Part shown: piece after piece, positions 25,892-34,569 of the stretch
How the letters are laid out: each line of letters opens with the position of its first letter
Numbering within the stretch: the stretch's first letter is position 1
DNA from: Candidatus Mycobacterium methanotrophicum
GTDB lineage: Bacteria; Actinomycetota; Actinomycetes; Mycobacteriales; Mycobacteriaceae
Length of the DNA stretch: 64,000 bases
Assembly (NCBI RefSeq): GCF_023515995.1
Contig: NZ_CP097320.1
Span: forward strand, 1,240,001-1,304,000
Reading direction: 5' to 3'
Notes under the pieces: model-generated
What the model was told of the DNA's origin: nothing
The model's database searches: none
The model's input: the letters and a program-made list of their open reading frames with translations, nothing else
Program-made: the position numbers and the translations under genes

Positions 25892-27031
25892 CTAGCGGCG
25901 CTGACACCGGCGTGCCAGTGCTTGTCGGTCCACCTTGCCGATTCCGCGCATCGGCAGCGCATCGACGATATGCAGCTCGCGGGGCGCGGCGGTTCGGTCC
26001 AGGGTGTGCGTCAGGTGCGCCCGGAGCACCTCGAGCGACGGTTGCCCACTACCGTCGGCGACCACGACGGCAGCGACCACCCGCTGACCCAGCCGCTCGT
26101 CGTCGACCCCGAACACCGCGCAGTCCGCCACGGCAGGGTGGGTCCGCAGCGCGGCCTCCACCGGGTGCGGCAGCACCGTCAACCCACCCGTGCTGATCGC
26201 CTCGTCGACCCGGCCCAGCACACGCAGGACACCCGAATCATCCACAGCTCCAATGTCATCGGTGTGAAACCAGCCGGAGTCGGCGAACGGGTCGGGGTCG
26301 GGCGGGTTGCGATAACCGTTGGCCAGTGTCGGGCCGCCGATCACTATCCGGCCGTCGGCCCCCAGCCGCAGCCGGACCCCGTCGAGGGGGACACCGTCGT
26401 ACACGCAGCCGCCGGCGGTTTCGCTCATCCCATAGGTGCGGACCACCGTGATACCCGCGGTCGTGGCAGCGTCCAGGACCGGTCGCGGCGCCGGCCCGCC
26501 GCCGATCAGCACGGCGTCCAGGTCGGCCAGCGCCGCGGCGGCCGCCGGATCGGTCAGCGCCTTGGCCAACTGGGCGGCCACCAGCGCCGTGTACCGGCGA
26601 CCAGAGCCAAGTTGGGCTACCGCAGAGGGTAATTCGGTGACGTCGAAGCCGGCCGAGACGTCCAGCTCGACCGGAACGGTATCGGCCAGCAGGCTGCGCA
26701 CCAGCACCTGGACACCGGCGATGTGGTACGGCGGCAAAGCCAACAGCCATCGGCCCGGCCCGCCCAGCCGGTCATGGGTGGCCGCCGCGCTGGCGGTCAG
26801 CGCGGCGGCGGTCAACAGAGCACCCTTGGGCGCGCCGGTAGTTCCGGACGTCGTCACCACCAGGGCGATGTCGTCGTCGATGGCTTGTCCCACCCCCAGG
26901 TCCGCCCGCAGCTCCGCCAACGTGGATCGGCGATCGCCATCGGCAGGCACCGGCAGCAGTGCGGATGCCCGCCCGTCCAGCACCTGCTCAAGGGCCGCGA
27001 GCAGCGGGCGCGCGGAGGAGCCGTGCGCCAC
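25892..27031 (-). CDS. menE: o-Succinylbenzoate-CoA ligase MenE
   Basis: ANL-superfamily enzyme making o-succinylbenzoyl-CoA for menaquinone ring formation. Visible motifs are the AMP-binding P-loop VVTTSGTTGAPKG, the core RTYGMSETAGGCVYDG, the hinge aspartate region WFHTDDIG...VLGRVDEAI and the C-terminal lysine in RGIGKVDRQAL. The protein is short like mycobacterial MenE, which lacks much of the usual N-terminal lobe. GTG 27031 avoids overlap with the upstream gene and gives 379 aa. ATG 27094 is possible (400 aa) but overlaps the upstream coding region by 43 bp. Confidence 0.9.
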   Translation of the reverse strand: MAHGSSARPLLAALEQVLDGRASALLPVPADGDRRSTLAELRADLGVGQAIDDDIALVVTTSGTTGAPKGALLTAAALTASAAATHDRLGGPGRWLLALPPYHIAGVQVLVRSLLADTVPVELDVSAGFDVTELPSAVAQLGSGRRYTALVAAQLAKALTDPAAAAALADLDAVLIGGGPAPRPVLDAATTAGITVVRTYGMSETAGGCVYDGVPLDGVRLRLGADGRIVIGGPTLANGYRNPPDPDPFADSGWFHTDDIGAVDDSGVLRVLGRVDEAISTGGLTVLPHPVEAALRTHPAVADCAVFGVDDERLGQRVVAAVVVADGSGQPSLEVLRAHLTHTLDRTAAPRELHIVDALPMRGIGKVDRQALARRCQRR

Positions 27032-27051
27032 GGCGAATGCGCGCAGAACGG

Positions 27052-27354
27052 CTATCCGGCCTCCTCGCCGTCGCGGGCGTTGTCTAACGGCCAACCCCTG
27101 GCGACCAGCCGTTCCCGCACCCGTTCGACGTCCTGCAAGGTTGGCAGTTCGTCGGTCATCTGGATAATCAACACACCGATGTCGATGTCATCGAACCCGT
27201 CACGATGCATCAGATCGCGGGCCACCGCCTTGACCTCCTCGCCGCTCAGCTGTCGGCACAGCAGGGCGAGTACCGGAAAGTAGTCGGTGGGCGGAATTCC
27301 GTCCGGATACCCGGCACGCAGCCAGGCGACTATTGAGGACAGGAATCGGTTCAG
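27052..27354 (-). CDS. DUF3349 protein with CTG start (Rv0543c-like)
   Basis: A 100-aa helical protein, the usual family length, reading NRFLSSIVAWLRAGYPDGIP ... LCRQLSGEEVKAVARDL ... IDIGVLIIQMTDELPT ... DVERVRERLVARGWPLD. No ATG, GTG or TTG start exists at the family N-terminus; the codon there is CTG, ten bases after GGAGG. It is therefore easy to miss by gene finders. Function unknown. Same strand as menE, pitA and the membrane gene between, likely one transcription unit. Confidence 0.85.
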   Translation of the reverse strand: MNRFLSSIVAWLRAGYPDGIPPTDYFPVLALLCRQLSGEEVKAVARDLMHRDGFDDIDIGVLIIQMTDELPTLQDVERVRERLVARGWPLDNARDGEEAG

Positions 27355-27413
27355 GGTGCGTCAACCTCCCCGCCGGGCCGGTGTTAAGCCTGAGTAGCGA
27401 ATGGACTTTGATT

Positions 27414-27704
27414 TTATCCGGGTTTGGCTCCGAGGATGTACCAGCCGGTGTGCAGCCCGATGAAGTCCCGGGCGATGTACACCACGCCGATGAAGACCGC
27501 AGTCAGCACCAATCCGTATATCAGCCAGCTGATTGCGGTCAGCGCCGGCTTCTTGTGTTCGACGGCCTCGCCTGCGCCGCTGACACCGGCGCCGGCGGCG
27601 CCCAGCCGCACCGCCAGCGCGAACAGCGCAGGCAAGGCACTGCCGATGAGCAAGCCGAAGATCAGGATCTTCAAGCTAGCCTGGTAGTTGAACCAGTGGC
27701 TCAC
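27414..27704 (-). CDS. Small membrane protein downstream of pitA (Rv0544c-like)
   Basis: A 96-aa protein with hydrophobic segments at about 12-33 and 54-80 and a short C-terminal loop. The GTG overlaps the pitA stop (GTGA), so it is translationally coupled to the phosphate transporter and might be an accessory subunit. Matches Rv0544c in place and size. Function unknown. Confidence 0.82.
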   Translation of the reverse strand: MSHWFNYQASLKILIFGLLIGSALPALFALAVRLGAAGAGVSGAGEAVEHKKPALTAISWLIYGLVLTAVFIGVVYIARDFIGLHTGWYILGAKPG

Positions 27705-28954
27705 TGCATGCCCGCCTTCTTTGCGGCAACGGTCTTGGGCGCCACGACGTCGAATACGGGGATCTCGCCGTTTGTTTGGGGAGCGCCTGCAGTGACGGTG
27801 ACTGCCTCGGTGGCCTCGTCCAACCCGGCTGTCAGGTTGCCCTTCCACTCGGCGTTGACGTTCGTGTGGTCGATCTTCGTCTGGCGCGACCGCAGGTAAA
27901 TGGCCGACGCCGTCGCGATTAGCAGGCAAAAGCCGATGATCGCGCCGAGGAAGCCGCCGATCTCGTGGACTGTCCAGTAGGTGATCGCACCGACCAGACC
28001 GGCCGACGGCAGCGTGATGAGCCATGCCGTCGCCATCCGGCCGGCCACTCCCCAGCGCACCTCCGCGCCGGGTTTGCCTACCCCGCTGCCCAGCACGGAT
28101 CCGGTCACCACCTGGGTGGTGGACAGCGCGTAACCGAATTGAGCAGACAGCAAAATGACTGCGGCAGAGGAGGTTTCGGCGGCCATCCCCTGTGGTGGCT
28201 TGATCTCGACGATCCCCTTACCCATGGTGCGGATGATTCGCCAGCCGCCGAAATAGGTGCCCAACGCCATCGCCGTCGCGCAGGCCAGGATGACCCAGAA
28301 CGGGGGCAAGGCGGCGGTTCTGCTGACGGCGCCGTAGGAGATCAGCGCCAGGAAGATGATGCCCATGGTTTTCTGCGCGTCGTTGGTGCCGTGTGCCAGC
28401 GACACCAGCGACGCGGAGAAGATTTGGCCCCGGCGGAAGGCTCCGTCGGTGCGCTGCTGCGGGACGCCGCGGGTGAAGCGGTACACCAGCCAGGTGCCGA
28501 TCGCGCCGACCAGTCCGGCCAACACCACCGACACCAGGGCCGGGATGAGCACGCGGGACACCACGCCGGTCCAGATCACCCCGTGTCCACCGACCGCGGC
28601 GATCGTGGCGCCGACGATCCCGCCGACCAGGGCGTGTGACGAGCTCGACGGGATACCCAGGAGCCAGGTCAGCAAGTTCCAGACGATTCCGCCGACTAAA
28701 CCGGCGAAGACCAGGTCGAGAGTCACCAGATGACCGTCGATCAGATCCTTGGCGATCGTCGCGGCGACAGCGGTGGACAGGAATGCACCTGCCAAGTTCA
28801 GCACAGCCGAGAGTGTCACCGCGGCCTTCGGTGCGAGCGCGCCGCTGGCGATGGAGGTGGCCATGGCGTTGCCCGTGTCATGGAACCCGTTGGTGAAATC
28901 GAACGCGAGCGCTGTGATCACGACGATAATCAGAAGGAACAGCTGAAGGTTCAC
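27701..28954 (-). CDS. pitA: Low-affinity inorganic phosphate transporter PitA
   Basis: Proton or cation symporter for metal-phosphate, 417 aa with about 10 hydrophobic segments. Family signatures are DFTNGFHDTGNAMATSIASGAL at the N-terminus and SLAHGTNDAQKTMGII in the second repeat, the paired GxxNDxxN-type motifs of PiT proteins. A cytoplasmic tail of about 80 residues follows. Matches Rv0545c. Followed in overlap by the small membrane gene. Confidence 0.94.
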   Translation of the reverse strand: MNLQLFLLIIVVITALAFDFTNGFHDTGNAMATSIASGALAPKAAVTLSAVLNLAGAFLSTAVAATIAKDLIDGHLVTLDLVFAGLVGGIVWNLLTWLLGIPSSSSHALVGGIVGATIAAVGGHGVIWTGVVSRVLIPALVSVVLAGLVGAIGTWLVYRFTRGVPQQRTDGAFRRGQIFSASLVSLAHGTNDAQKTMGIIFLALISYGAVSRTAALPPFWVILACATAMALGTYFGGWRIIRTMGKGIVEIKPPQGMAAETSSAAVILLSAQFGYALSTTQVVTGSVLGSGVGKPGAEVRWGVAGRMATAWLITLPSAGLVGAITYWTVHEIGGFLGAIIGFCLLIATASAIYLRSRQTKIDHTNVNAEWKGNLTAGLDEATEAVTVTAGAPQTNGEIPVFDVVAPKTVAAKKAGMQ

Positions 28955-29031
28955 GGCGCTAATTCTGGTGGTATGAAGACCCGGTTGTCGAAAGAACGGT
29001 CGCGTGATTCGCTAGCATCTTGCGCTCGTCG

Positions 29032-29457
29032 TCAGATGTTGGCGTGCGGTTCACCCGTGGCTTTGGGGCGTTTACGGCGAGTGTCGCGGCGCAGCGGGTG
29101 ATCGCCGGGTACCTGGACGAAGATCAGGGTCACGCCGTCGGGATCGGTGACGTGCATTTCGTGCAGACCCCATGGTTCGCGCCGGGCTTCGCGGGCGATC
29201 GGCACCCCTCTGGCCTCCAGCTCCGCTTGCGTCGCGGCGAGATCGCGCACCTGCAGCCACAGCGCGCCCGGAAACGGCCCGGCAGGGCGGTCCGGGGCCC
29301 CGTGACCGGCCAGCTCGATCAGCGACTGGCCGGCGTAGAACACGGTGCCCGCTCCGTACTCGCGGGCGATTGCCAATCGAAGCTGGTCGCGATAGAAGCT
29401 CAGCGATCGCTGGTAGTCCGCCGGCCGAAACAGTATCCGGCTGGCAAGGATTTCCAT
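29032..29457 (-). CDS. VOC (glyoxalase/bleomycin-resistance fold) protein
   Basis: A 141-aa vicinal-oxygen-chelate protein with two beta-alpha-beta-beta-beta modules: SRILFRPADYQRSLSFYRDQLRL and WLQVRDLAATQAELEARGV, ending HEMHVTDPDGVTLIFVQVP. Metal ligands of the VOC fold are plausible at the H of HEMHV and the E/D positions, but the substrate is unknown. Corresponds to Rv0546c. Confidence 0.88.
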   Translation of the reverse strand: MEILASRILFRPADYQRSLSFYRDQLRLAIAREYGAGTVFYAGQSLIELAGHGAPDRPAGPFPGALWLQVRDLAATQAELEARGVPIAREARREPWGLHEMHVTDPDGVTLIFVQVPGDHPLRRDTRRKRPKATGEPHANI

Positions 29458-29470
29458 GCCATCGTGTCTA

Positions 29471-30364
29471 TCACGCGTTCGGCTTGTTGGGCTGAAGCCG
29501 CTGGCGTCTTATCAGCGTGGTCGCTAAACCGGGACCGATGGTGTCCAGTGCCTGGGCGACGACCGCCATTCGCGGCGCGATGCGGACCGGCCGGGTGCGG
29601 GCGGCGGTGAGCATCCAGCCGGCTGCCTCGCGTGGCGTCAACGCGGGCAACCCCTGGTATTCCTTGGTCGGCGCGATCATCGGGGTGGCCACCAGCGGGT
29701 AATACAACGTGGTCGAGTGCACACCCTTGGTGCCCCACTCGGTTTCAATCACCCGGCTGACTGCTGACAGCGCGGCCTTCGACGCGTTGTACACCGAGAA
29801 CAGCGGTGATGCCTCGCTGAACACCCCCCAGGTGGCGACGTTGATGATGTGCCCGTCGCGGCGCTGCAGCATCCCGGGCGCGATCGCGCGGATCAGGCGC
29901 AGTGGTGAGTAGTAGTTGAGCACCATCGTCCGCTCGACGTCATGCCAGCGTTCCAGCGACTCGACCAACGGACGGCGAATCGAGCGACCGGCGTTGTTGA
30001 CCAAGATGTCCACGCCGCCCAGACGCTGCTCGACGTCGGCGGCCAGGGCATCGACGGCATCCATGTCCGACAGATCGCAGGGGATCGCGATCGCGGTGCC
30101 GCCGCGGTCTTCGATCCGGCCCACCAGCGCATCCAGCAGTTCTTGACGGCGGGCCACGGCGACCACGGTGGCGCCGCGCTTTGCGAACTCCTCGGCGGCG
30201 CTCTCGCCGATCCCCGACGACGCCCCGGTGAGCAGGATGCGCTTGCCGTCGAGGTCGACGGGTTTGGCGGCCGGGCGGTATGCCGCTAGTTGCGGCGCCA
30301 GGGGCGGGCGCATCGTGGCCAGCGCGAACTTGTCGGCCAATCGTCTCAGTGGACTTCTGCTCAC
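29471..30364 (-). CDS. Short-chain dehydrogenase/reductase
   Basis: A 297-aa classical SDR with NAD(P) motif LLTGASSGIGESAAEEFAKR (about residue 45), NNAG in ILVNNAGRSIRRP and the catalytic YNASKAALSAVS (Tyr and Lys, about residue 195). The N-terminal extension of about 40 residues is usual for the Rv0547c type. Sits between the VOC gene and menB on the same strand; substrate unknown. Confidence 0.9.
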   Translation of the reverse strand: MSRSPLRRLADKFALATMRPPLAPQLAAYRPAAKPVDLDGKRILLTGASSGIGESAAEEFAKRGATVVAVARRQELLDALVGRIEDRGGTAIAIPCDLSDMDAVDALAADVEQRLGGVDILVNNAGRSIRRPLVESLERWHDVERTMVLNYYSPLRLIRAIAPGMLQRRDGHIINVATWGVFSEASPLFSVYNASKAALSAVSRVIETEWGTKGVHSTTLYYPLVATPMIAPTKEYQGLPALTPREAAGWMLTAARTRPVRIAPRMAVVAQALDTIGPGLATTLIRRQRLQPNKPNA

Positions 30365-30394
30365 GCCGGGAGTCTAGTGTGCGCCCTCTCGCAC

Positions 30395-30450
30395 CGAGAT
30401 TGACGTTAGCGCCATTAGCTCACGCAGTTTGAGCGCTAGCGTCGATCTCG
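30395..30450. repeat. Imperfect palindrome, CGAGATYGACG family
   Basis: Arms 30395-30412 and 30433-30450 pair with two mismatches around a 20-base loop, in the gap between the menB stop and the SDR start. The arm core CGAGATTGACGTTAGCGC recurs, inverted and modified, at 37704-37760. It could act as a terminator-like hairpin or be a dispersed repeat. Confidence 0.7.
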
Positions 30451-30461
30451 ACGAGGCGCCT

Positions 30462-31364
30462 TTAGAAGTAGCGCGGGAACCGGCTCCAATCGGGCGGCCG
30501 CTTTTCCAGGAACGCGTCGCGGCCCTCGACGGCTTCGTCGGTCATGTACGCCAGCCGGGTGGCCTCACCGGCGAACAGCTGCTGGCCTACCAGCCCGTCG
30601 TCGAGCAGGTTGAACGCGTACTTCAGCATCCGTTGTGCTTGAGGTGATTTCGCGTTGATCTCGGCAGCCCATTGCATACCCGCCGATTCCAGTTCTGCGT
30701 GGTCGACTACGGCGTTGACCGCGCCCATCGCGTGCATCTGCTCGGCGGTGTAGTCGCGGCCCAGGAAGAAGATCTCGCGCGCGAACTTCTGGCCCACCTG
30801 CCGGGCCAGGTATGCGCTGCCGTAGCCGCCGTCGAAGCTGCCGACATCGGCGTCGGTCTGCTTGAACCGGGCGTGCTCGCGGCTGGCCAGGGTGAGGTCA
30901 CAGACCACGTGCAGGCTATGCCCGCCGCCCGCCGCCCAACCGTTGACCAGGCAGATCACCACCTTGGGCATGAACCTGATCAGCCGCTGCACTTCCAGGA
31001 TGTGCAGTCGACCGGCGCGGGCGGTGTCGACGGTGTCCGCGGTCTCGCCGGCGGCGTACTGGTAGCCGCTGCGCCCGCGGATGCGCTGATCGCCGCCCGA
31101 GCAGAACGCCCAACCGCCGTCTTTGGGCGACGGCCCGTTTCCGGTCAACAGCACCACGCCGATATCGGGCGACATCCGGGCATGGTCGAGCACCCGGTAG
31201 AGCTCGTCGACGGTGTGCGGGCGAAACGCGTTGCGCACCTCGGGCCGGTTGAACGCGACCCGCACCGTGGCGTCGGCGAGGTGGCGATGATAGGTGATAT
31301 CGGTCAGTTCGCTGAACCCGTCGACCGGCTTCCAGTCCTCAGCTCGAAAAGGAGTGTCGCTCAT
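30462..31364 (-). CDS. menB: 1,4-dihydroxy-2-naphthoyl-CoA synthase MenB
   Basis: Crotonase-fold enzyme closing the naphthoquinone ring from o-succinylbenzoyl-CoA. The 300 aa include VAFNRPEVRNAFRPHTVDEL, the oxyanion-hole segment AFCSGGDQRIRGRSGY (about 86), NGWAAGGGHSLHVVCDLTLA (about 145) and the conserved DADVGSFDGGYGSAYLAR with the catalytic Asp and Tyr region. Start is ATG 31364. Matches Rv0548c. The vapBC3 and fadD8 genes next to it in M. tuberculosis are absent here. Confidence 0.95.
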   Translation of the reverse strand: MSDTPFRAEDWKPVDGFSELTDITYHRHLADATVRVAFNRPEVRNAFRPHTVDELYRVLDHARMSPDIGVVLLTGNGPSPKDGGWAFCSGGDQRIRGRSGYQYAAGETADTVDTARAGRLHILEVQRLIRFMPKVVICLVNGWAAGGGHSLHVVCDLTLASREHARFKQTDADVGSFDGGYGSAYLARQVGQKFAREIFFLGRDYTAEQMHAMGAVNAVVDHAELESAGMQWAAEINAKSPQAQRMLKYAFNLLDDGLVGQQLFAGEATRLAYMTDEAVEGRDAFLEKRPPDWSRFPRYF

Positions 31365-31567
31365 CGTATTACAGCGCGCCCCGCGCTTCGGGCCTGCCTT
31401 CGCTCGACATCTGGATCAAGGATCTTGTTCGCCGGTTTCAGCCACCACGGTGGCCGGACTGGTTTGCTGCTGGCCATACCGGCGACGGTACCCGGCAGCC
31501 TGGCGCACACTTTGGCAAGGCTCGGTTTCCTGGCGCCGGCGGCGTGCGCCGCTTAGGGTGTGGCTCC

Positions 31568-32278
31568 GTGCCCAGATTGCATCCGCGCGAGCCGCACTTG
31601 GGTTCGGTGTCGGCCAGGTTGAATTGGCTGCGCGCCGGCGTGCTCGGCGCCAACGACGGGATCGTGTCAACCGCCGGCATCGTCGTCGGCGTTGCCGCGG
31701 CGACCGTCGCACGCGGCCCGATCATGACCGCCGGAGTCGCCGGGTTGGCGGCGGGCGCGGTGTCGATGGCACTGGGCGAATACGTATCAGTGAGTGCTCA
31801 GCGCGACACCGAGCAGGCGCTGCTGCACAAGGAGCTCCGGGAGCTGGATGAGGATCCGCTCGCCGAGCTCGACGAACTCGCGGCGCTATATGAAGCCAAG
31901 GGCCTGTCGGTGGCGACGGCACGCACTGTCGCCGACGAACTCACCGACCACAATCCGGTCGCCGCGCACGCCGAGGTGGAGCTTGGCTTCGATCCCGAGG
32001 ACCTGACCAACCCGTGGCAGGCGGCGCTCTCGTCGGCGTTGGCGTTCAGCGTCGGCGCGCTGCTGCCACTGATAGCGATCTTGGCTGCACCGGTCGCGCT
32101 GCGAATTCCAGTCACGGTCGCGGCGGTGCTGGCGGCCCTGGTGATGACTGGGGCGGTGTCGGCCCGCCTCGGCGGGGCGGTGCAGCATCGGGCAATACTG
32201 CGGAACTTCGTCGGCGGCGGTCTGGCCCTGGCGGTCACCTACCTGATAGGTCATCTGGTGGGGGCTGTAGTCTCCTGA
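31568..32278 (+). CDS. VIT-family metal transporter
   Basis: A 236-aa CCC1/VIT1-like membrane protein that would move Fe2+ or Mn2+. N-terminal GVLGANDGIVSTAGIVVGVA is the family signature. Another hydrophobic pair with AGAVSMALGEYVSVSAQRDTE follows, and a charged metal-binding middle (HKELRELDEDP ... HAEVELGFDPEDL) precedes three C-terminal helices. GTG 31568 was preferred; an in-frame start at 31544 exists. The gap between this stop and menC (32279-32475) shows no clear gene. Confidence 0.88.
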   Translation: MPRLHPREPHLGSVSARLNWLRAGVLGANDGIVSTAGIVVGVAAATVARGPIMTAGVAGLAAGAVSMALGEYVSVSAQRDTEQALLHKELRELDEDPLAELDELAALYEAKGLSVATARTVADELTDHNPVAAHAEVELGFDPEDLTNPWQAALSSALAFSVGALLPLIAILAAPVALRIPVTVAAVLAALVMTGAVSARLGGAVQHRAILRNFVGGGLALAVTYLIGHLVGAVVS

Positions 32279-32475
32279 GCTCCAACGGCGTCCAGCCGGG
32301 CGTTCGCGTCGGCGCGCAGCGCAACGTGCGCTGCGCGTGTTCTCTTCGAGATGTGGGATCGACCGTCGTCCGTCATGTGGCCAAGACTAGAACGTGTTGC
32401 AATTCGAGTCTGTCGCACCCTGTCGATGCCCGCAAGCTCACTAGTATCCGAGCACATGGCCGCCCGGACAGAGCA

Positions 32476-33444
32476 ATGTCTCCAGCCTTAGCCGACGTTC
32501 TCGACCGCCTGCACGTGGTGGCCCTGCCGATGCGGGTGCGCTTCCGCGGCATCACCACCCGCGAGCTGGCATTGCTCGACGGCCCGGCCGGCTGGGGCGA
32601 ATTCGGCGCCTTCACCGAATACGACCACCCCGAAGCCGCGCACTGGCTGGCCGCCGCTCTCGACTCGGCCTACCGCCCGGCGCCGCCCGCGCGGCGAGAC
32701 CGTATCGCGATCAACGCCACGGTCCCGGCCGTTCCCGCAGCGCAGGTGCCGGAAATGCTCGCCCGTTTTCCCGGCGCGGGCACCGCAAAGGTCAAGGTCG
32801 CCGAACCGGGCCAAACGCTGGCCGACGACGTCGCCCGGGTCGACGCCGTCCGTGCACTGATTCCCGCGGTGCGGGTCGACGCCAACGGCGCCTGGACCGT
32901 CGCGCAGGCCGTCGAAGCCGCCGCCGCGCTGACCGCGAGCGGTCCGCTGGAGTATCTCGAGCAGCCCTGCGGCAGCATCGAGGAGCTGGCCGAAGTGCGT
33001 CGTCGGGTCGACGTTCCGATCGCCGCCGATGAGAGCATTCGCAAAGCCGGCGACCCGTTGGCCGTGGTCCGCGCCGGCGCCGCCGACATCGCGGTGCTGA
33101 AAGTTGCTCCGCTGGGCGGTATTTCGGCGCTGCTGAAGATCGCCGCCCAGATCGACATCCCGGTCGTGATCTCCAGCGCGCTGGATTCGGCGGTCGGGAT
33201 CGGTATTGGCCTGGCCGCCGCCGCCGCCTTGCCGCAACTGCATCACGCCTGCGGCCTGGGCACCGGCCGGCTGTTCGCCGAGGACGTCGCCGAGCCTGTC
33301 ACGCCGGTCGACGGCTACCTGCCGGTCGCGCCGGCGACCCCGGATCCGGCCCGGCTGCAGGCGCTGACCGCTGAGCCGCGGCGCCGCCAGTGGTGGATCG
33401 ACCGGGTCAGGGCCTGCTATCCGATGGTGTCCTGGGTGCCGTAG
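32476..33444 (+). CDS. menC: o-Succinylbenzoate synthase MenC
   Basis: Enolase-superfamily dehydratase making o-succinylbenzoate. The 322 aa show the catalytic and metal ligands of the fold in order: KVKVAEPG (Lys), RVDANGAW (Asp), LEYLEQPC (Glu), AADESIRK (Asp/Glu) and VLKVAPLGG (Lys). Matches Rv0553. ATG 32476 begins family homology; a longer open frame runs upstream into the VIT gene but is not family sequence. Confidence 0.94.
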   Translation: MSPALADVLDRLHVVALPMRVRFRGITTRELALLDGPAGWGEFGAFTEYDHPEAAHWLAAALDSAYRPAPPARRDRIAINATVPAVPAAQVPEMLARFPGAGTAKVKVAEPGQTLADDVARVDAVRALIPAVRVDANGAWTVAQAVEAAAALTASGPLEYLEQPCGSIEELAEVRRRVDVPIAADESIRKAGDPLAVVRAGAADIAVLKVAPLGGISALLKIAAQIDIPVVISSALDSAVGIGIGLAAAAALPQLHHACGLGTGRLFAEDVAEPVTPVDGYLPVAPATPDPARLQALTAEPRRRQWWIDRVRACYPMVSWVP

Positions 33445-33445
33445 C

Positions 33446-34000
33446 GTGCAAGGGGTGGGCGTACCCAGAGATTGGCGGAACTGGGACGTTGCCGGGGTGC
33501 GGATCGCATTCGGCATCATCTGGGCGGTTGACGCATGGCTGAAGTGGCAACCCGGTTTCCGCGCGACCTTCCTGCCGAACATGATCAGTACCGCCGACGC
33601 CGAGCCGCACTGGATCAAATGGTGGTTCGATTTCGTTGTCGCGCTGGAGCGTTCCGCGCCGGCATTATTCGTCTACATCGGTGCCGTCACCGAGACGTTG
33701 CTGGCGATCACGTTGATTCTGGGCTTCGCCCGCCGCGTCGTCTTCGTCGGCGGCGCGCTGTATGCCCTGACGATCTGGTGCACGGCAGACGGTTTCGGCG
33801 CGCCGTACGGTCCCGGCGCGACCGACATCGGACCGAGCATCATCTACGCCATGGTTTTTCTCGCACTGCTGGTCATGCTTGAACGCGGTCACAGCAGTCG
33901 TCTGTCGCTGGATGCCGCGATCGTCCGCCGCTTCTCGCTGTGGTCCCGGCTCGCCGGACCGGTGGACCGGGGCGGCGCCGCGGCGCGTCGGCGACCATAG
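33446..34000 (+). CDS. DoxX-like four-helix membrane protein
   Basis: A 184-aa membrane protein with four hydrophobic segments (about 17-35, 70-93, 96-112, 125-145) and the loops WQPGFRATFLPNMI and APYGPGATDIGPS found in a DoxX/DoxD-like branch of actinobacteria. The GTG start is directly after the menC stop, so it is probably cotranscribed with menC. In M. tuberculosis bpoC follows menC; here this gene and an IS607-like element lie between. Possibly a quinone-linked oxidoreductase subunit, by analogy only. Confidence 0.75.
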   Translation: MQGVGVPRDWRNWDVAGVRIAFGIIWAVDAWLKWQPGFRATFLPNMISTADAEPHWIKWWFDFVVALERSAPALFVYIGAVTETLLAITLILGFARRVVFVGGALYALTIWCTADGFGAPYGPGATDIGPSIIYAMVFLALLVMLERGHSSRLSLDAAIVRRFSLWSRLAGPVDRGGAAARRRP

Positions 34001-34131
34001 ACAGCGCGCCGCATTCGGTGATCGCCGACGGCTCGCGGTGCGCCGTTGTCCTGATTTGTGGGGTTGCGAACAGTTGGCAGGATACTGAGCTGTAGTGAGC
34101 GCATGAACGTTCTAGTGAGTATGCCGTTGGC

Positions 34132-34569
34132 GTGAATTTGACTGAGTGGGCGCGGTCTCAGGGTGTGCATCCGCAGACGGCGTACCGCTGGTTTCGGGAA
34201 GGGGTGTTGCCGGTTCCGGCGGTGCGGGTGAACGAGCGGACGGTGTTGGTGTCCCCCGCCGCGGTGGGCGGGCCGGGGGACACCGCGTTCGGGTTGTATG
34301 CGCGGGTGTCCTCGCATGATCAGAAGTCGGACTTGGATCGCCAGGTCGCGCGGCTTACCGGCTGGGCCGCGCTGGCGGCGCACGGCCGCCGGCTGGTGGT
34401 GCTCGACGACGGCGAGGTTGACGACGACCTGGTGCGCGACATGGTGGAGGTGCTCACAAGTTTCTGTGCTCGTCTCTACGGCCGGCGCAGCGCGCGGAAC
34501 AGAGCGCTCAAGGCGGTCGGGTGGCACAGCGTGATGTCGGCCCGCAGGCGGTTGTCGGTGGCCGGGGGA
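34132..34569 (+). pseudogene. tnpA: IS607-type serine recombinase TnpA with internal deletion
   Basis: Begins like intact IS607 TnpA: MerR-type HTH (NLTEWARSQGVHPQTAYRWF), then LYARVSSHDQKSDLDRQVAR with the nucleophilic Ser. It jumps from ARLTGWA directly to LAAHGRRLVVLDDGEVDDDLV and ends LTSFCARLYGRRSARNRAL. About 55 residues of the catalytic domain, including the arginine-bearing EHRDRxARFG block, are missing in frame. The enzyme should be inactive. The frame continues without a stop into the next gene, giving one 361-codon open frame. Confidence 0.85.

Noticed and set aside
23601..25895. 764-codon plus-strand open frame
   Set aside because: It lies antisense to the ion-channel gene and the membrane pseudogene. 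Its translation is low-complexity Arg/His/Gly-rich with no motif, a typical shadow frame in GC-rich DNA.
32251..32457. 68-codon minus-strand frame between the VIT gene and menC
   Set aside because: Considered as a remnant of fadD8, which is near here in M. tuberculosis, but no acyl-CoA synthetase motif is visible.
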